Positions 46,577 through 56,563 of a stretch of 64,000 bases of DNA are shown here, piece after piece (position 1 is the stretch's first letter; each line of letters begins with the position of its first letter). The position numbers and the translations under genes are program-made. The DNA comes from JAWKOK01 sp963765875 (GTDB lineage Bacteria; Chloroflexota; Anaerolineae; Caldilineales; Caldilineaceae). Where the stretch lies: positions 248,001 through 312,000 of the forward strand of contig CAVXYK010000003.1 in assembly GCA_963765875.1 (NCBI GenBank). The letters are read 5' to 3'. The notes beneath the pieces are model-generated. The model saw only the letters and a program-made list of their open reading frames with translations. It was not told where the DNA came from and searched no databases.

Positions 46577-46972
46577 GTTGATGTAGATACGGACCCTTGG
46601 AGTCTGTGGAAAAGTTCAGCGAATTCAGTCTACCTCACCCTGCAAGAGTTGCGAAAAGCTGCCTGTTTGACAGCACGACCTTGCTCAAAAAGGCTGCTTG
46701 ACAGTGGCCGTATTTTCCGATAGCATCAATATTAAACATGTTCCCTCTTATTCAAGCTGCATATATTTTCTCAACACGGTACCGGATTCCGCGTTCCAGG
46801 ATGGCAACATAGGATTTGCGAGGTACCAAAATTTAGAACATATCGATTCAGCAGCAGGTCATTCCCCTAAACTCATCCAGGATTTCCCACATGTCGCGCG
46901 CGTAAGGTGGTGATGCCCAGCAACAACGGAGCAAAGTAAATTCGATAACCTGACTCAAAGGAGAAAAGACTG

Positions 46973-48904
46973 ATGTTTCAAAAACGCACGGTCGTTTTGG
47001 CATTGTTGTTAATCCTGTCACTAGTGTTATCAGCCTGCCAGTCTGCTCCAGAACCCCAAGCTGAGGCTCCATCCGATCAGGAAACCGCAGCAACTGGAGA
47101 GGCAGTTCACGAGGCGCCACAACTACATGAGATGGTTCTGGCCGGTGAGCTGCCGCCGCTTGACGAGCGCCTTCCTGTCGAGCCGATGGTGATTGAGCCA
47201 TGGGATCGAATTGGCGAATACGGTGGAACGTGGCGGTCGGGATTGTTGGGTCAAGCTGACCGGCCCTGGGTAGGACGCACAATGGGCTATGATCCCCTAC
47301 TCCGGTGGTCACCGGATTTGACGGAGACCATCCCCAATGTCGCCAAGAGCTGGGAGGTTTCCGAAGATGGTACCGAGTTTATTTTCCATCTACGCGAGGG
47401 TATGAAATGGTCCGATGGCCATCCCTTCACCGCTGACGATTTTGTCTTCTGGTATGAGCAAGAAATCCTCAATGATGACCTCACGCCTGTAAAACCGCTC
47501 TGGATGCGCCCCGGCGGCACATTGGGTGTGGTGGAAAAAATCGATGACGTCACTGTAAAGTTCACCTTCTCTGCGCCTCACGGCCTCTTCCTCAAACAGC
47601 TGGGCAGCCAGCGTCCCTGGCAGCCTGCCCACTATATGGAACAATGGCATAAGGATCTCAATCCCGAGGGAGTGGAAGCAGCCGTTGCCGAGGAAGGTGC
47701 GGAAGATTGGGTTGCTCTATATCTAAACAAGGCAGACTACATCAACAATGTAGACCTACCCACGAACCAGGCATGGGTAACGACAGTGCCCGCCAGTTCC
47801 GCCAGCCAACTGGTTGCCGAGCGCAATCCCTACTATTGGAAGGTTGACACCGAAGGCAACCAGCTTCCCTACATCGACAAACTGGTCTACCCCATCGTAG
47901 AGAATGTAGACGTACTGGTGCTCAAAGCGCTTTCAGGCGAAATCGACATGATGGACCGTCATATCGCCACGCCCGGCAACAAGTCTGTCTTCTTTGACAG
48001 CAAGGAAGACGGCGACTTTGACTTCTTCACCGTGGAATTCGCGTGGGAAACCCCCGCCTCGATCGGTCTCAACCTCAGCAACAAAGATCCTGTGTTGAAG
48101 GAAATATTCAACGAGAAAGACTTCCGCGTTGCACTCTCCCACGCAATCAATCGCCAGGAGATCATCGACGTACTCTACGTAGGTGATGGCGAACCACGAC
48201 AGTCGGCGCCCCTGGCGGAATCACCGTACTTTGACGAGCAGTTGGCCTATCAGTACACAGAATATGACGTAGACAAGGCAAACCAACTTCTCGACGATCT
48301 AGGATTGGATCGCGGCGAAGACGGCATGCGCCTGGGGCCGGACGGCGAACCCCTGAGCTTCACCATTGATGTGATTGCTGCCTTCGAACCGTGGTCCGAC
48401 ATCATGGAGCTTGTCAGCACCTATTGGCGCGAGGTCGGCATTGACACCAATGTGAAGGTCATCGAGCGCTCTCTCTTCTACGAGCGCAAGGCAGCCTATG
48501 AGCATGATGCCATCGTCTGGACCGGCGCCGATGGCATCGCTCTCGTGATGGACCCTCGCTCCTACATGCCTTATAGCAATGAGTCACTCTTTGGCGTCGC
48601 ATGGGCCGACTGGTGGCGCAGCGAAGGCGCCCAGGGCGAGGAACCACCCGAAGCCGCTAAACGACAACAGGCCCTATACGATGAATTGCAGGTAACGGTA
48701 GACCCGGCGCGCCAGGACGAGATCATCACCGAAATTCTGGACATCGCAGCCGAGGAGTTCTGGGTGATGGGCATCACCAAGTACTACAAAGGCTACGGGA
48801 TCGTCAAGAACAACTTCCACAACGTACCTGAAACGCTGTGGCAATGGCATGTCTCGTCCGCCCCAGCCCAGACTCGCCCGGAACAGTACTTCATCTCACA
48901 GTAG
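46973..48904 (+). CDS. Oligopeptide-type ABC transporter binding lipoprotein
   Basis: 643-residue solute-binding protein family 5 (SBP_bac_5). Lipoprotein signal VVLALLLILSLVLSACQS (Cys about residue 22). Typical segments: NVAKSWEVSEDGTEFIFHLR, EGMKWSDGHPFTADDFVF and RNPYYW. It is first in a four-gene plus-strand transporter set (binding protein, two permeases, fused ATPases). Relatives carry peptides, nickel or oligosaccharides; the long form with an extra ~100 residues is common in Chloroflexota sugar-peptide importers, so the ligand is open. Confidence 0.9.
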   Translation: MFQKRTVVLALLLILSLVLSACQSAPEPQAEAPSDQETAATGEAVHEAPQLHEMVLAGELPPLDERLPVEPMVIEPWDRIGEYGGTWRSGLLGQADRPWVGRTMGYDPLLRWSPDLTETIPNVAKSWEVSEDGTEFIFHLREGMKWSDGHPFTADDFVFWYEQEILNDDLTPVKPLWMRPGGTLGVVEKIDDVTVKFTFSAPHGLFLKQLGSQRPWQPAHYMEQWHKDLNPEGVEAAVAEEGAEDWVALYLNKADYINNVDLPTNQAWVTTVPASSASQLVAERNPYYWKVDTEGNQLPYIDKLVYPIVENVDVLVLKALSGEIDMMDRHIATPGNKSVFFDSKEDGDFDFFTVEFAWETPASIGLNLSNKDPVLKEIFNEKDFRVALSHAINRQEIIDVLYVGDGEPRQSAPLAESPYFDEQLAYQYTEYDVDKANQLLDDLGLDRGEDGMRLGPDGEPLSFTIDVIAAFEPWSDIMELVSTYWREVGIDTNVKVIERSLFYERKAAYEHDAIVWTGADGIALVMDPRSYMPYSNESLFGVAWADWWRSEGAQGEEPPEAAKRQQALYDELQVTVDPARQDEIITEILDIAAEEFWVMGITKYYKGYGIVKNNFHNVPETLWQWHVSSAPAQTRPEQYFISQ

Positions 48905-48955
48905 GCAAGCGTTTCCTACATGAGGCCATTCCAAGAGGATGAATGCCCTGAACAA

Positions 48956-48986
48956 CCTTCCAGGAGGCTGTCCGCTTCCTGGAAGG
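48956..48986. terminator. Hairpin CCTTCCAGGA/TCCTGGAAGG
   Basis: Ten-base perfect arms with an 11-base loop, 50 bases after the binding-protein stop. No T-run, so it may act as an mRNA-processing or partial-termination hairpin that lets the binding protein outnumber the permeases. Confidence 0.6.
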
Positions 48987-49072
48987 CAGAAAGCACTCAT
49001 TGCTTGGATTGGTCTTGCTCAGCTGTACTGTTGGGAAAATGGCTCATCTCGAATCCATGTGATTGACAGAAA

Positions 49073-49130
49073 GCGTGACGAGTGAAACGTGAGACGTGTC
49101 CCAACCAGACTCACGTTTCACTCGTCACGC
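49073..49130. repeat. 21-bp perfect inverted repeat
   Basis: GCGTGACGAGTGAAACGTGA then G pairs exactly with 49110-49130 around a 16-base loop. It lies in the upstream extension of the permease frame, which argues that the permease starts downstream of it. Confidence 0.85.
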
Positions 49131-49185
49131 TTCGCGGACTGACTACACGGATTCCCGAAGAGTCGAGAAAGGGAGGTGCGGGGAA

Positions 49186-50169
49186 GTGCTCGGATATATC
49201 GGCCGTCGAGTGTTATACATGATTCCAACCATCTTCGTCGTTTCGTTGGTCTCATTTGCGATCATACAACTGCCGCCAGGCGACTACCTGACCACGTACA
49301 TTGCCCAGCTATCCGCTGCCGGCGACCTGGTCGAGGAGGATGTCATCGCCGCCCTTGAAGCGCGCTACGGATTGGGCCAACCCGTTTACGTGCAGTACTA
49401 CAAGTGGATATCGGGCATTCTGTTGCGCGGCGATTTTGGCCACTCGTTTGAGTGGAATCTGCCGGTCAAGGATCTGCTCTGGGAGCGCCTCAGCCTCACC
49501 CTGATCCTTTCTCTGTCTACGCTGATGTTTACCTGGATCGTTGCCTTCCCAATCGGGATCTATACGGCAGTGCGGCAATACTCACTCGGCGACTACGTAT
49601 TCACCACAATCGGCTTCATTGGGCTTGCCATTCCCAATTTTCTGTTGGCCCTGATTCTCATGTTCGTTTCGTTCAAATATTTTAATCAGAGCGTTGGCGG
49701 TCTTTTTTCACAGGTCTATATCGATGCGCCTTGGAGCTGGGCCAAGTTCATGGATCTGCTCGGCCACCTTTGGATTCCTGTGGTGATTCTGGGGACAGCC
49801 GGCACGGCCGGTCTGATCCGCATTATGCGCGCCGATCTGCTTGACGAATTGCGCAAACCGTATGTGAAAACGGCCAGGGCCAAAGGCCTCTCCGAGAGAA
49901 AACTGTTGCTCAAATATCCAGTACGCGTCGCCCTCAACCCCTTTATTAGCACCATCGGCTGGACGCTGCCGGTCTTGATCTCCGGCTCGGCCATTGTTTC
50001 CGTCGTTCTGAGTCTACCCACAACAGGCCCGCTTCTCTTACGGGCGCTGGTTGCTCAAGACATGTATTTGGCCGGCAGTTTTATTTTGATGCTAGGTATA
50101 TTGACCATCATAGGCACATTGATATCCGACATACTGCTTGCCTGGCTCGATCCACGGATCCGGTACTGA
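49186..50169 (+). CDS. ABC transporter permease (DppB type)
   Basis: About 328 residues with six membrane segments. I choose GTG at 49186 (LGYIGRRVLYMIPTIFVVSL follows), because GGGAGG lies about 10 bases upstream and the longer frame to 49096 runs through an inverted repeat. FGHSFEWNLPVKDLLWERL and the EAA-type loop YVKTARAKGLSERKLLLKYP (about residues 222-241) are diagnostic. It pairs with the next permease. Confidence 0.9.
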   Translation: MLGYIGRRVLYMIPTIFVVSLVSFAIIQLPPGDYLTTYIAQLSAAGDLVEEDVIAALEARYGLGQPVYVQYYKWISGILLRGDFGHSFEWNLPVKDLLWERLSLTLILSLSTLMFTWIVAFPIGIYTAVRQYSLGDYVFTTIGFIGLAIPNFLLALILMFVSFKYFNQSVGGLFSQVYIDAPWSWAKFMDLLGHLWIPVVILGTAGTAGLIRIMRADLLDELRKPYVKTARAKGLSERKLLLKYPVRVALNPFISTIGWTLPVLISGSAIVSVVLSLPTTGPLLLRALVAQDMYLAGSFILMLGILTIIGTLISDILLAWLDPRIRY

Positions 50170-50303
50170 TCGGGTAAAAACCGGATAAAGATCGAGAGCA
50201 TTATTGATGATGTGAGGCCGTATCGAACTCCGATCTTGGCCCTTCTTTTGTCTAGCATGTAGTCAGGTAAGTGACCGAGCATGCAATTGAGAATTAAGAG
50301 GAG

Positions 50304-51464
50304 ATGGACGTGACAACGGGCATCAAATCCGTCGCACGCGATGTGGTAGAGCCAGTATCGCCAATCGCAGAGGAGAACCGAGTCAGCGTTGCGACCCAGT
50401 GGCAGCTGATGTGGTGGAAGTTTCGTAAACATCGGCTGGCCATGGTTGGCGCTGCAGTCACGGCGCTCATCTATCTAATTGCGATCTTTGTCGAGTTCTT
50501 GGCCCCATTTCCACCCAATGCATTTGCGGCGCAATACACATATGCGCCGCCGCAACGTCTGCACCTCTTTCAGGAGACAGAAAACGGGCTGAGGTTCAGT
50601 CCCTACGTGAATGACTATAAGGTGGTGATTGAAGAAGAGGCGCTGCGTCGTGTGTTCACCGTCGACCCAGAAACCATACACCCGGTGGGCTTCTTCGTAC
50701 GCGGAGCGCCCTACAAACTATTGGGTCTTATCGAGTCAGACATTCACTTCATCGGACCCAAAAACCCGGACGCGCCCATGTACTTATTGGGCGCCGACAA
50801 GCTAGGGCGCGACGTATTTAGCCGCCTGCTGCACGGCACACGCATTTCCATGTCTATCGGGCTGGTGGGCGTCGCCCTCAGTTTTGTACTGGGCATCTTT
50901 CTAGGCGGCATTTCCGGGTACTACGGCGGAAGCGTCGATAACGTGATCCAACGAATGATCGAGTTCATTCGTTCTATACCAACGATTCCGCTCTGGATGG
51001 GACTGGCCGCGGCCTTGCCCTCTGGTTGGTCGTCACTCCGCATCTATTTTGGCATTACTGTAATCCTATCGCTCATCGGCTGGACAGGGCTGGCCCGCGT
51101 CGTACGGGGCCGATTCTTGGCGCTGCGGACCGAAGATTTTGTGATGGCATCGAGGCTGGAAGGAACGAACGAGATACGTATCATCTGGAAGCACATGGTA
51201 CCCTCATTCATGAGTCATATCATTGCCTCGCTAACACTGGCCATCCCTGCCATGATTTTGGCCGAGACTGCCCTTAGTTTCCTGGGGCTCGGGTTGCGTC
51301 CTCCGGTTGTCAGTTGGGGCGTTCTTCTGCAGGAAGCGCAGAACGTGCGCGCCGTGGCGACAGCGCCCTGGCTGTTGTCCCCCGGGGTTGCAGTTGTGAT
51401 TGCGGTGCTTGCCCTGAACTTCCTGGGCGACGGTCTTCGCGACGCTGCCGATCCCTATCACTAA
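50304..51464 (+). CDS. ABC transporter permease (DppC type)
   Basis: 386 residues, longer than the usual 280-320. After the first membrane helix (AAVTALIYLIAIFVEFLAPF) there is a ~100-residue outside domain (YAPPQRLHLFQETENGL ... ESDIHFIGPKNPDAPMYLLG) before GRDVFSRLLHGTRISMSIGL; this insert is typical of long DppC relatives. EAA loop: FVMASRLEGTNEIRIIWKHM. AGAGGAG lies directly before the ATG at 50304 and six bases before an in-frame GTG at 50310, which may be the real start. Confidence 0.88.
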   Translation: MDVTTGIKSVARDVVEPVSPIAEENRVSVATQWQLMWWKFRKHRLAMVGAAVTALIYLIAIFVEFLAPFPPNAFAAQYTYAPPQRLHLFQETENGLRFSPYVNDYKVVIEEEALRRVFTVDPETIHPVGFFVRGAPYKLLGLIESDIHFIGPKNPDAPMYLLGADKLGRDVFSRLLHGTRISMSIGLVGVALSFVLGIFLGGISGYYGGSVDNVIQRMIEFIRSIPTIPLWMGLAAALPSGWSSLRIYFGITVILSLIGWTGLARVVRGRFLALRTEDFVMASRLEGTNEIRIIWKHMVPSFMSHIIASLTLAIPAMILAETALSFLGLGLRPPVVSWGVLLQEAQNVRAVATAPWLLSPGVAVVIAVLALNFLGDGLRDAADPYH

Positions 51465-51500
51465 ACGTATAGAATTCATCTACCGAGACGAACTTAACGT

Positions 51501-53703
51501 ATGAACAATGAAGCTGACTTTCTGATCGAGATCAAAGAGCTGAAGACACATTTTTTCACGGACGAGGGAATCGTCAAGGCTGTAGATGGCGTCAATTTGG
51601 ACGTCTATCGCAATCGCACGCTCTGTGTGGTGGGCGAGAGCGGCTGCGGAAAGAGTGTGACCGCCGACTCTGTTCTTCAGATTGTGGACCAACCGGGCCA
51701 CATCGTATCCGGGGAGGTGATTTTCCATCGCGTACACGAGCAAAATGGCAGCCGCAGTGCTGAGACAATTGACTTAGCTGCACTGTCGCCACAGAGCCGC
51801 GCGATGCGCGATATTCGTGGCAAAGAGATCGGCATGATCTTTCAGGAACCCATGACTTCGCTCAGCCCTGTTCACACCATTGGCGATCAGATCTCAGAAG
51901 TCATCGAACTGCATCTCGATCTCAATAGTGACCAAGCCAGAAAACGCGGCATCGATATGCTGCGCCGAGTAGGGATTCCCGGCCCTGAACAACAGTACGA
52001 CAGCTATCCATTTCAGCTCAGCGGCGGCATGCGCCAAAGGGCCATGATCGCCATGGCCCTCGCCTGCAATCCCAGCCTCCTTATTGCCGACGAGCCCACT
52101 ACTGCGGTGGATGTCACGACCCAGGCTCAGATACTGGATCTTCTTGAAGAACTGCAGGCCGAATTCGACATGGGCATCATGCTGATTACCCACGATCTGG
52201 GGGTTGTGGCGGAGATAGCAGACGATGTTGCCGTCATGTACCTGGGGCGGGTGGTTGAACGAGGCACCGTGGTCGATATCTTTCACGATCCGCAACACCC
52301 TTACACCAGAGCGCTGTTGCGTTCCATTCCCAAGCTGGATGTCTCCCGCCGTGAACGACTCGACTCCATCCATGGCATGGTGCCCGATCCGCTCAATCGC
52401 CCAGGGGGCTGCCCTTTTCACACTCGCTGCGAGGCTGCCATGCCAGGGCGCTGTGACACGACTGTGCCGTCAACTGTCGAACTAGGCCCAGATCGTACGG
52501 TGAGTTGCCTGCTGTACAGCGAGGACGATTTGGGTCCTGCCGTCGCCGGCGATATCCTGGCCGACCTTGAGCGCGATGCTAGACAATCGAACGACGTATT
52601 GATCGAGAGCCCAGAGACCATCTCCGAGGTGGGTCTGGCAAACGACGGATCTCAGGGCAATGGATCTCAAGACAGCGGGTCTCAGGACAACGTTCTGCTT
52701 GATGTTCAAAAACTCCGGATGCATTTCCCGATCCAGGCGGGTTTCTTCCGCCGCACCGTCGGCTATGTACGTGCCGTGGATGACGTTAGCTTCTTCATCC
52801 GCAACGGTGAGACATTGGGGCTGGTCGGGGAGAGTGGATGCGGCAAGACGACAGCCGGCCGCTGCATCATGCCGCGCCTACGAGCCGACTGGTGGGCAGA
52901 TTCTCTACCGGGAAAACAATAATGGGATCGTGGACCTTGCGACACTTTCCAAGAAAGAACTCAAACCATACCGACCACAGATCCGCCTCATCTTTCAGGA
53001 TCCGTTCTCATCGCTGAACCCGCGATTGCCGGTGCTGGAAATTGTCGGCGAGCCGTTGATCGTCAATAGAATCGCCTCCGGCCAGGAACTTGAAGACCGT
53101 GTGGCGGCGCTCCTGCGTCGGGTCGGACTGCGACCGGAATACATGCGACGATTTCCCCACGCTTTCAGTGGCGGTGAACGCCAACGCATTGGCATTGCCC
53201 GCGCTCTTGCCCTAGATCCACGCCTGATTGTGGCCGACGAAGCCGTTTCAGCCCTGGACGTGTCAGTTCGCGCTCAGATCCTGAACCTCCTGCAGGATCT
53301 GCAGGAGGATTTTGGTCTGACGTATCTGTTTGTCTCCCATGATCTGAGTGTGATCTCCTATCTCTGCGACCGGGTGGCTGTTATGTATGTGGGTAAGCTC
53401 GTCGAGATGGCCAGTACGGCAGATCTCTTTGCCAACCCACGCCACCCCTACACCGAAGCACTGCTCTCTGCTGTCCCCGATCCTGACCCGCGCTTGCACG
53501 AACAGAAGCAGCGCATTATGTTGGAAGGCGACGTCGCCAATCCGGCGAATCCGCCCAGCGGCTGTTATTTCCACCCGCGTTGTCCTTATGCCAAAGAACA
53601 ATGCAGGGTTGAGACACCGGAGATGATTCAGGTCGACCGAGATCACTACAGTGCCTGTTTCTTTGCAGAGGATTTGGAACTACGAGGGATTGCTGAACGC
53701 TAG
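51501..53703 (+). CDS. Fused OppD-OppF ABC ATPase, one frameshift
   Basis: Two ABC ATPases in one chain of about 734 residues. First domain: Walker A VVGESGCGKSVTAD (about residues 45), Q-loop GMIFQEPMTSLSPV, signature LSGGMRQRAMIAMALA, Walker B LLIADEPTTAVDVT, and the oligopeptide-type C-terminal cysteines CPFHTRCEAAMPGRC. A hydrophilic linker with GSQ repeats (NDGSQGNGSQDSGSQDN) leads to the second domain: VGESGCGKTTAGRC, then, in the next frame after an apparent extra C near 52890, AYEPTGGQILY, FQDPFSSLNPRLP, FSGGERQRIGIARALALDP, IVADEAVSALDVS and CPYAKEQC. It powers the permeases just upstream. Confidence 0.88.
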
Positions 53704-53751
53704 GACGTTCCAGCCTGTCGGGCGCCGAATTGGCGATCAACCAACATAGTC

Positions 53752-53860
53752 ATGCACCTGAAGGTACAGCGGACGCCCTTTGAGAAGCTTCTTCGGCCAT
53801 CTGCGTACGGGTGGAGGCATGCAATATCGCCAATGCGAGGTGGAATAGACCGCGTTGGAT
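53752..53860 (+). pseudogene. Possible third comM fossil
   Basis: ATGCACCTGAAGGTACAGCG then GACGCCCTTTGAGAAGCT reads MHLKVQRTPFEKL, matching IHLDVMRVPFEKL of ComM, and ATCTGCGTACGGGTGGAGGC reads ICVRVEA, matching IRARVEA at the right distance. Heavily decayed, about 100 bases. No comM-like sequence continues beyond. Confidence 0.4.
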
Positions 53861-53885
53861 GATGCTATTCCCGGAGCCACCACGC

Positions 53886-54163
53886 TCAGGAGCGATAGAA
53901 TATCGCAGGGCGCGGCTCAAAGACATCGGCGGTCAGCGCCAGTCTCCAACGGTCAAACTTCCACTCTTTCTCTGCCGTCTCCAACCACGACTCGACCAGC
54001 GTTTCCATGTCATAGTAGCCACTGTTGCGACTGTGGGGAGAACAGACCACCCTGCAGAAACCGGCCTGCCCGAGTTCGACACCCCTGAAAGCGTTCGAGA
54101 CCTGTCCGGCCACGATGCCTGGCGCGTTGTGGCCGATTTGCAGTCCGGTCTCTTTTCACAAAT
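53886..54163 (-). pseudogene. Unidentified gene remnant
   Basis: A minus-strand frame bounded by a stop near 54165 reads KETGLQIGHNAPGIVAGQVS, then FRGVELGQAGFCRVVCSPHS and WLETAEKEWKFDRWRLALTA before the stop at 53886. The composition looks protein-like, but there is no plausible start (only GTG at 54113) and I do not recognise it. It may be the 3' end of a decayed gene. The rest of 53861-54277 has no other candidate. Confidence 0.3.
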
Positions 54164-54277
54164 TGCGGCCACAGATCGAAGCTTGACAGCGTAGCTCCAG
54201 ATCGTGTTCCTGTTGTTTACCAACGCAGACAAATTGCCATCAGTACTCACCCTGCCAGGTTTAGTATGGAGACCCAG

Positions 54278-56050
54278 ATGTTTGACACTCAAATCGCCAC
54301 AGTCATTGAACTTGAACAAGGAAGCCCTGTCGGCGGCCACGTCGCCGGGGTCGAGCTTGTCGCTGTGGCCGCTGGAAATACCGTCTCAGTCCTAGAGGGT
54401 CGTTGTCCCCACCAGGGAACTTTGTTGTCCGAGGGGTATGTCGATGATGGCCGGCTGGTCTGTCGCGCGCATGGCTGGCGATTTGATTGTGCGACCGGGG
54501 TCAGGGACGATGATGCAGCGGCCTGTCTGCACCAGTTTTCGGTGGCCGTGGACGGCGACAGAGTGCTTGTCGATAGCTCGGAAGTGGCGGCCTGGGCCGC
54601 CAGATCTGGGCAGATGCCAACCTCGGAGAGCCAAAATTCGCTCCTCACGATTGACCAACTGCCGGGCCCCCGCAGTCTCCCACTCGTGGGCAATGCCCAC
54701 CAGATCAGGACCACCAGTTTCCACCTCATTCTCGAGGATTGGTACCGGCAATATGGCGATCTCTATCAGGTCAAGCTGGGCGCCAGACGAGTGATTGTGA
54801 TCGCCGATCCGGACATGGTGCAGCAGATATTGCGCGAACGCCCCGATACCTTTGCGAGGTCAGCCGAAATCAGGCGCACAATCGCTGAGGTGGGAATCGA
54901 AGGGTTGTTTTCTGCAGAGGGCGAACAGTGGCGCCGTCATCGCCGGATCGTCATGGACGCGTTCGATGCGAGCCACCTTCGTGGTTTCTATCCAGTGATG
55001 GCGAGCGTGACCCAGCGGCTTCATGATCGGTGGCAACGGCTGGCAGAGCAAGGGTCGCCATTCGAAGCCCAGAAAGAACTGATGCGCTACACGGTTGATA
55101 TCACGAGCAACCTTGCGTTCGGGTATGACATGAACACGCTGGAGGAGGGCGGCGATCAGATCCAGCAACACCTGGAGCGCATCTTCCCCATGATCGGCTA
55201 TCGTGCGTTCATGCCGGTTCGTCACTGGAACTACATCAAATCGCCGGCAGATCGTGCGCTGGACAACGCACTGGCAGAATTGCGCACCTTTGCCGATCAG
55301 TTCATCGACAAGGCCCGCCGGCAACTGGACGAGGAGCCGGGTCTGAAGGAACGGCCTCAGAATCTACTGCAAGCATTATTGGCGGCACAGGGAGATGACG
55401 AGATTGAGTTGAGCGATTCCGAAATCTACGGCAACGTCTTCACCTTCCTGCTAGCGGGCGAGGATACGACGGCCAACACGATGGCCTGGATGCTCTATTT
55501 TATGGCCAAGCACCCTGAAGTTCTGCGGCGTATGCAAGCGGAGGCGGATACTGTCCTTGGCGAGACGAAAACCGCCGCAGACTACGCAACAATGGGCCAA
55601 TTTCGCTATATTGAGGCGGTGGCCCACGAGACTATGCGTTTCAAGCCCGTAGCGCCTTTTCTGGGGATACATACGCTGAAAGATGTGACGATTGGCCGGC
55701 TTCAGATCCCGGCCGAGACGCAGCTATTCGTGCTGCTACGCCCCAAGGGATTGGAAAAGAGTGAATTTGCGGATGCAGCCGAGTTCAGGCCGGAGCGTTG
55801 GCTGGACTACGCGGTCCAGGACAATCCGCACCATCGCAAATCGTTCCTGCCGTTTGGCGCCGGCCCCCGCTTGTGCCCGGGGCGCAGCTTGGCGCTGCTG
55901 GAGATCAAGATGGCCATGGGCATGATCTGCCGATCGTTCGACGTGGTCCGCGCCGACCCGGATCGAGAGATTGAGGAGAAGTTTGTCTTTACTGTGATGC
56001 CCAAGGAGTTGATGATTGCGCTGCGTCCGCGTAGTGATGAAAGCCTGTGA
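54278..56050 (+). CDS. Rieske [2Fe-2S]-cytochrome P450 fusion
   Basis: A single chain of about 590 residues. Counting from an upstream in-frame ATG at 54266, residues 1-110 are a Rieske ferredoxin with the full ligand set C47-P-H49 and C66-R-A-H69 (RCPHQGTLLSEGY; RLVCRAHGWRFD). After a short linker, a P450 starts LPGPRSLPLVGNAHQI (~130). It has the I-helix LLAGEDTTANT (~397), ExxR in AHETMRFKP (~455), the PERW region and the haem loop FGAGPRLCPGRS (Cys ~536). I favour the ATG at 54278 because GGAG lies six bases before it. The Rieske domain probably delivers electrons to the haem. Likely a fatty-chain or terpenoid hydroxylase; substrate unknown. A 500-base gap separates it from a convergent oxoamine synthase. 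Confidence 0.93.
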   Translation: MFDTQIATVIELEQGSPVGGHVAGVELVAVAAGNTVSVLEGRCPHQGTLLSEGYVDDGRLVCRAHGWRFDCATGVRDDDAAACLHQFSVAVDGDRVLVDSSEVAAWAARSGQMPTSESQNSLLTIDQLPGPRSLPLVGNAHQIRTTSFHLILEDWYRQYGDLYQVKLGARRVIVIADPDMVQQILRERPDTFARSAEIRRTIAEVGIEGLFSAEGEQWRRHRRIVMDAFDASHLRGFYPVMASVTQRLHDRWQRLAEQGSPFEAQKELMRYTVDITSNLAFGYDMNTLEEGGDQIQQHLERIFPMIGYRAFMPVRHWNYIKSPADRALDNALAELRTFADQFIDKARRQLDEEPGLKERPQNLLQALLAAQGDDEIELSDSEIYGNVFTFLLAGEDTTANTMAWMLYFMAKHPEVLRRMQAEADTVLGETKTAADYATMGQFRYIEAVAHETMRFKPVAPFLGIHTLKDVTIGRLQIPAETQLFVLLRPKGLEKSEFADAAEFRPERWLDYAVQDNPHHRKSFLPFGAGPRLCPGRSLALLEIKMAMGMICRSFDVVRADPDREIEEKFVFTVMPKELMIALRPRSDESL

Positions 56051-56088
56051 TCCAGCGGGCTGAAAAGTGTGTGTTCAAGCGGGCATCT

Positions 56089-56322
56089 AGGGACATGGCA
56101 TTCCCCGCAGCTCCGTTGTTTATGGGTGCTATTTCGACCTGAGAGATTGGATCCGCCAACCAGACGACGCATCTAGGAATACCTTGTCCGTGCTTGACAA
56201 TGTTCGCGACTTGGTGGGCTGCGGACAAGGCATTCCTAGGACCATTTGAGCTGTGCGGGCGACGCTTGGCAATTTTGAATCGACTGATCAGAGTCGAGCT
56301 TGACGAGGAATGCCATGTCCCT
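56089..56322. repeat. Four alternating copies of GGACAWGGYATTCC
   Basis: The 14-mer occurs at 56091 (+), 56176 (-), 56223 (+) and 56309 (-), making an outer inverted pair (16-base perfect arms, 56089-56104 and 56307-56322) and an inner pair. It fills the gap between the convergent P450 and oxoamine synthase genes. The remainder of 56323-56563 holds no gene. Confidence 0.75.
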
Positions 56323-56563
56323 ACGCATCTCAACTCATTCTGTTTGTAACGAGCCGCCCCGCCCAGATCACAGCCGATATCATGCAGATGGTCGTCCGCC
56401 GACATGAAGTTCGTTGACAGAGACAGAGTCGTCGATTGCCACATCGTCGAGCGTTTTGCCCACTTATTCAATGCCTGCCTGAATCGATTTGAGAAAAACG
56501 CCGTGCAAATAGTGACTGGCTATTCTCTCGTCCGTGCACATTGTCAATCTCCAATTCAGTCGC

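Noticed and set aside
49096..49185. Longer N-terminus for the DppB-type permease
   Set aside because: The extension passes through a 21-bp inverted repeat and lacks membrane-protein character; the GTG at 49186 has a good ribosome site.
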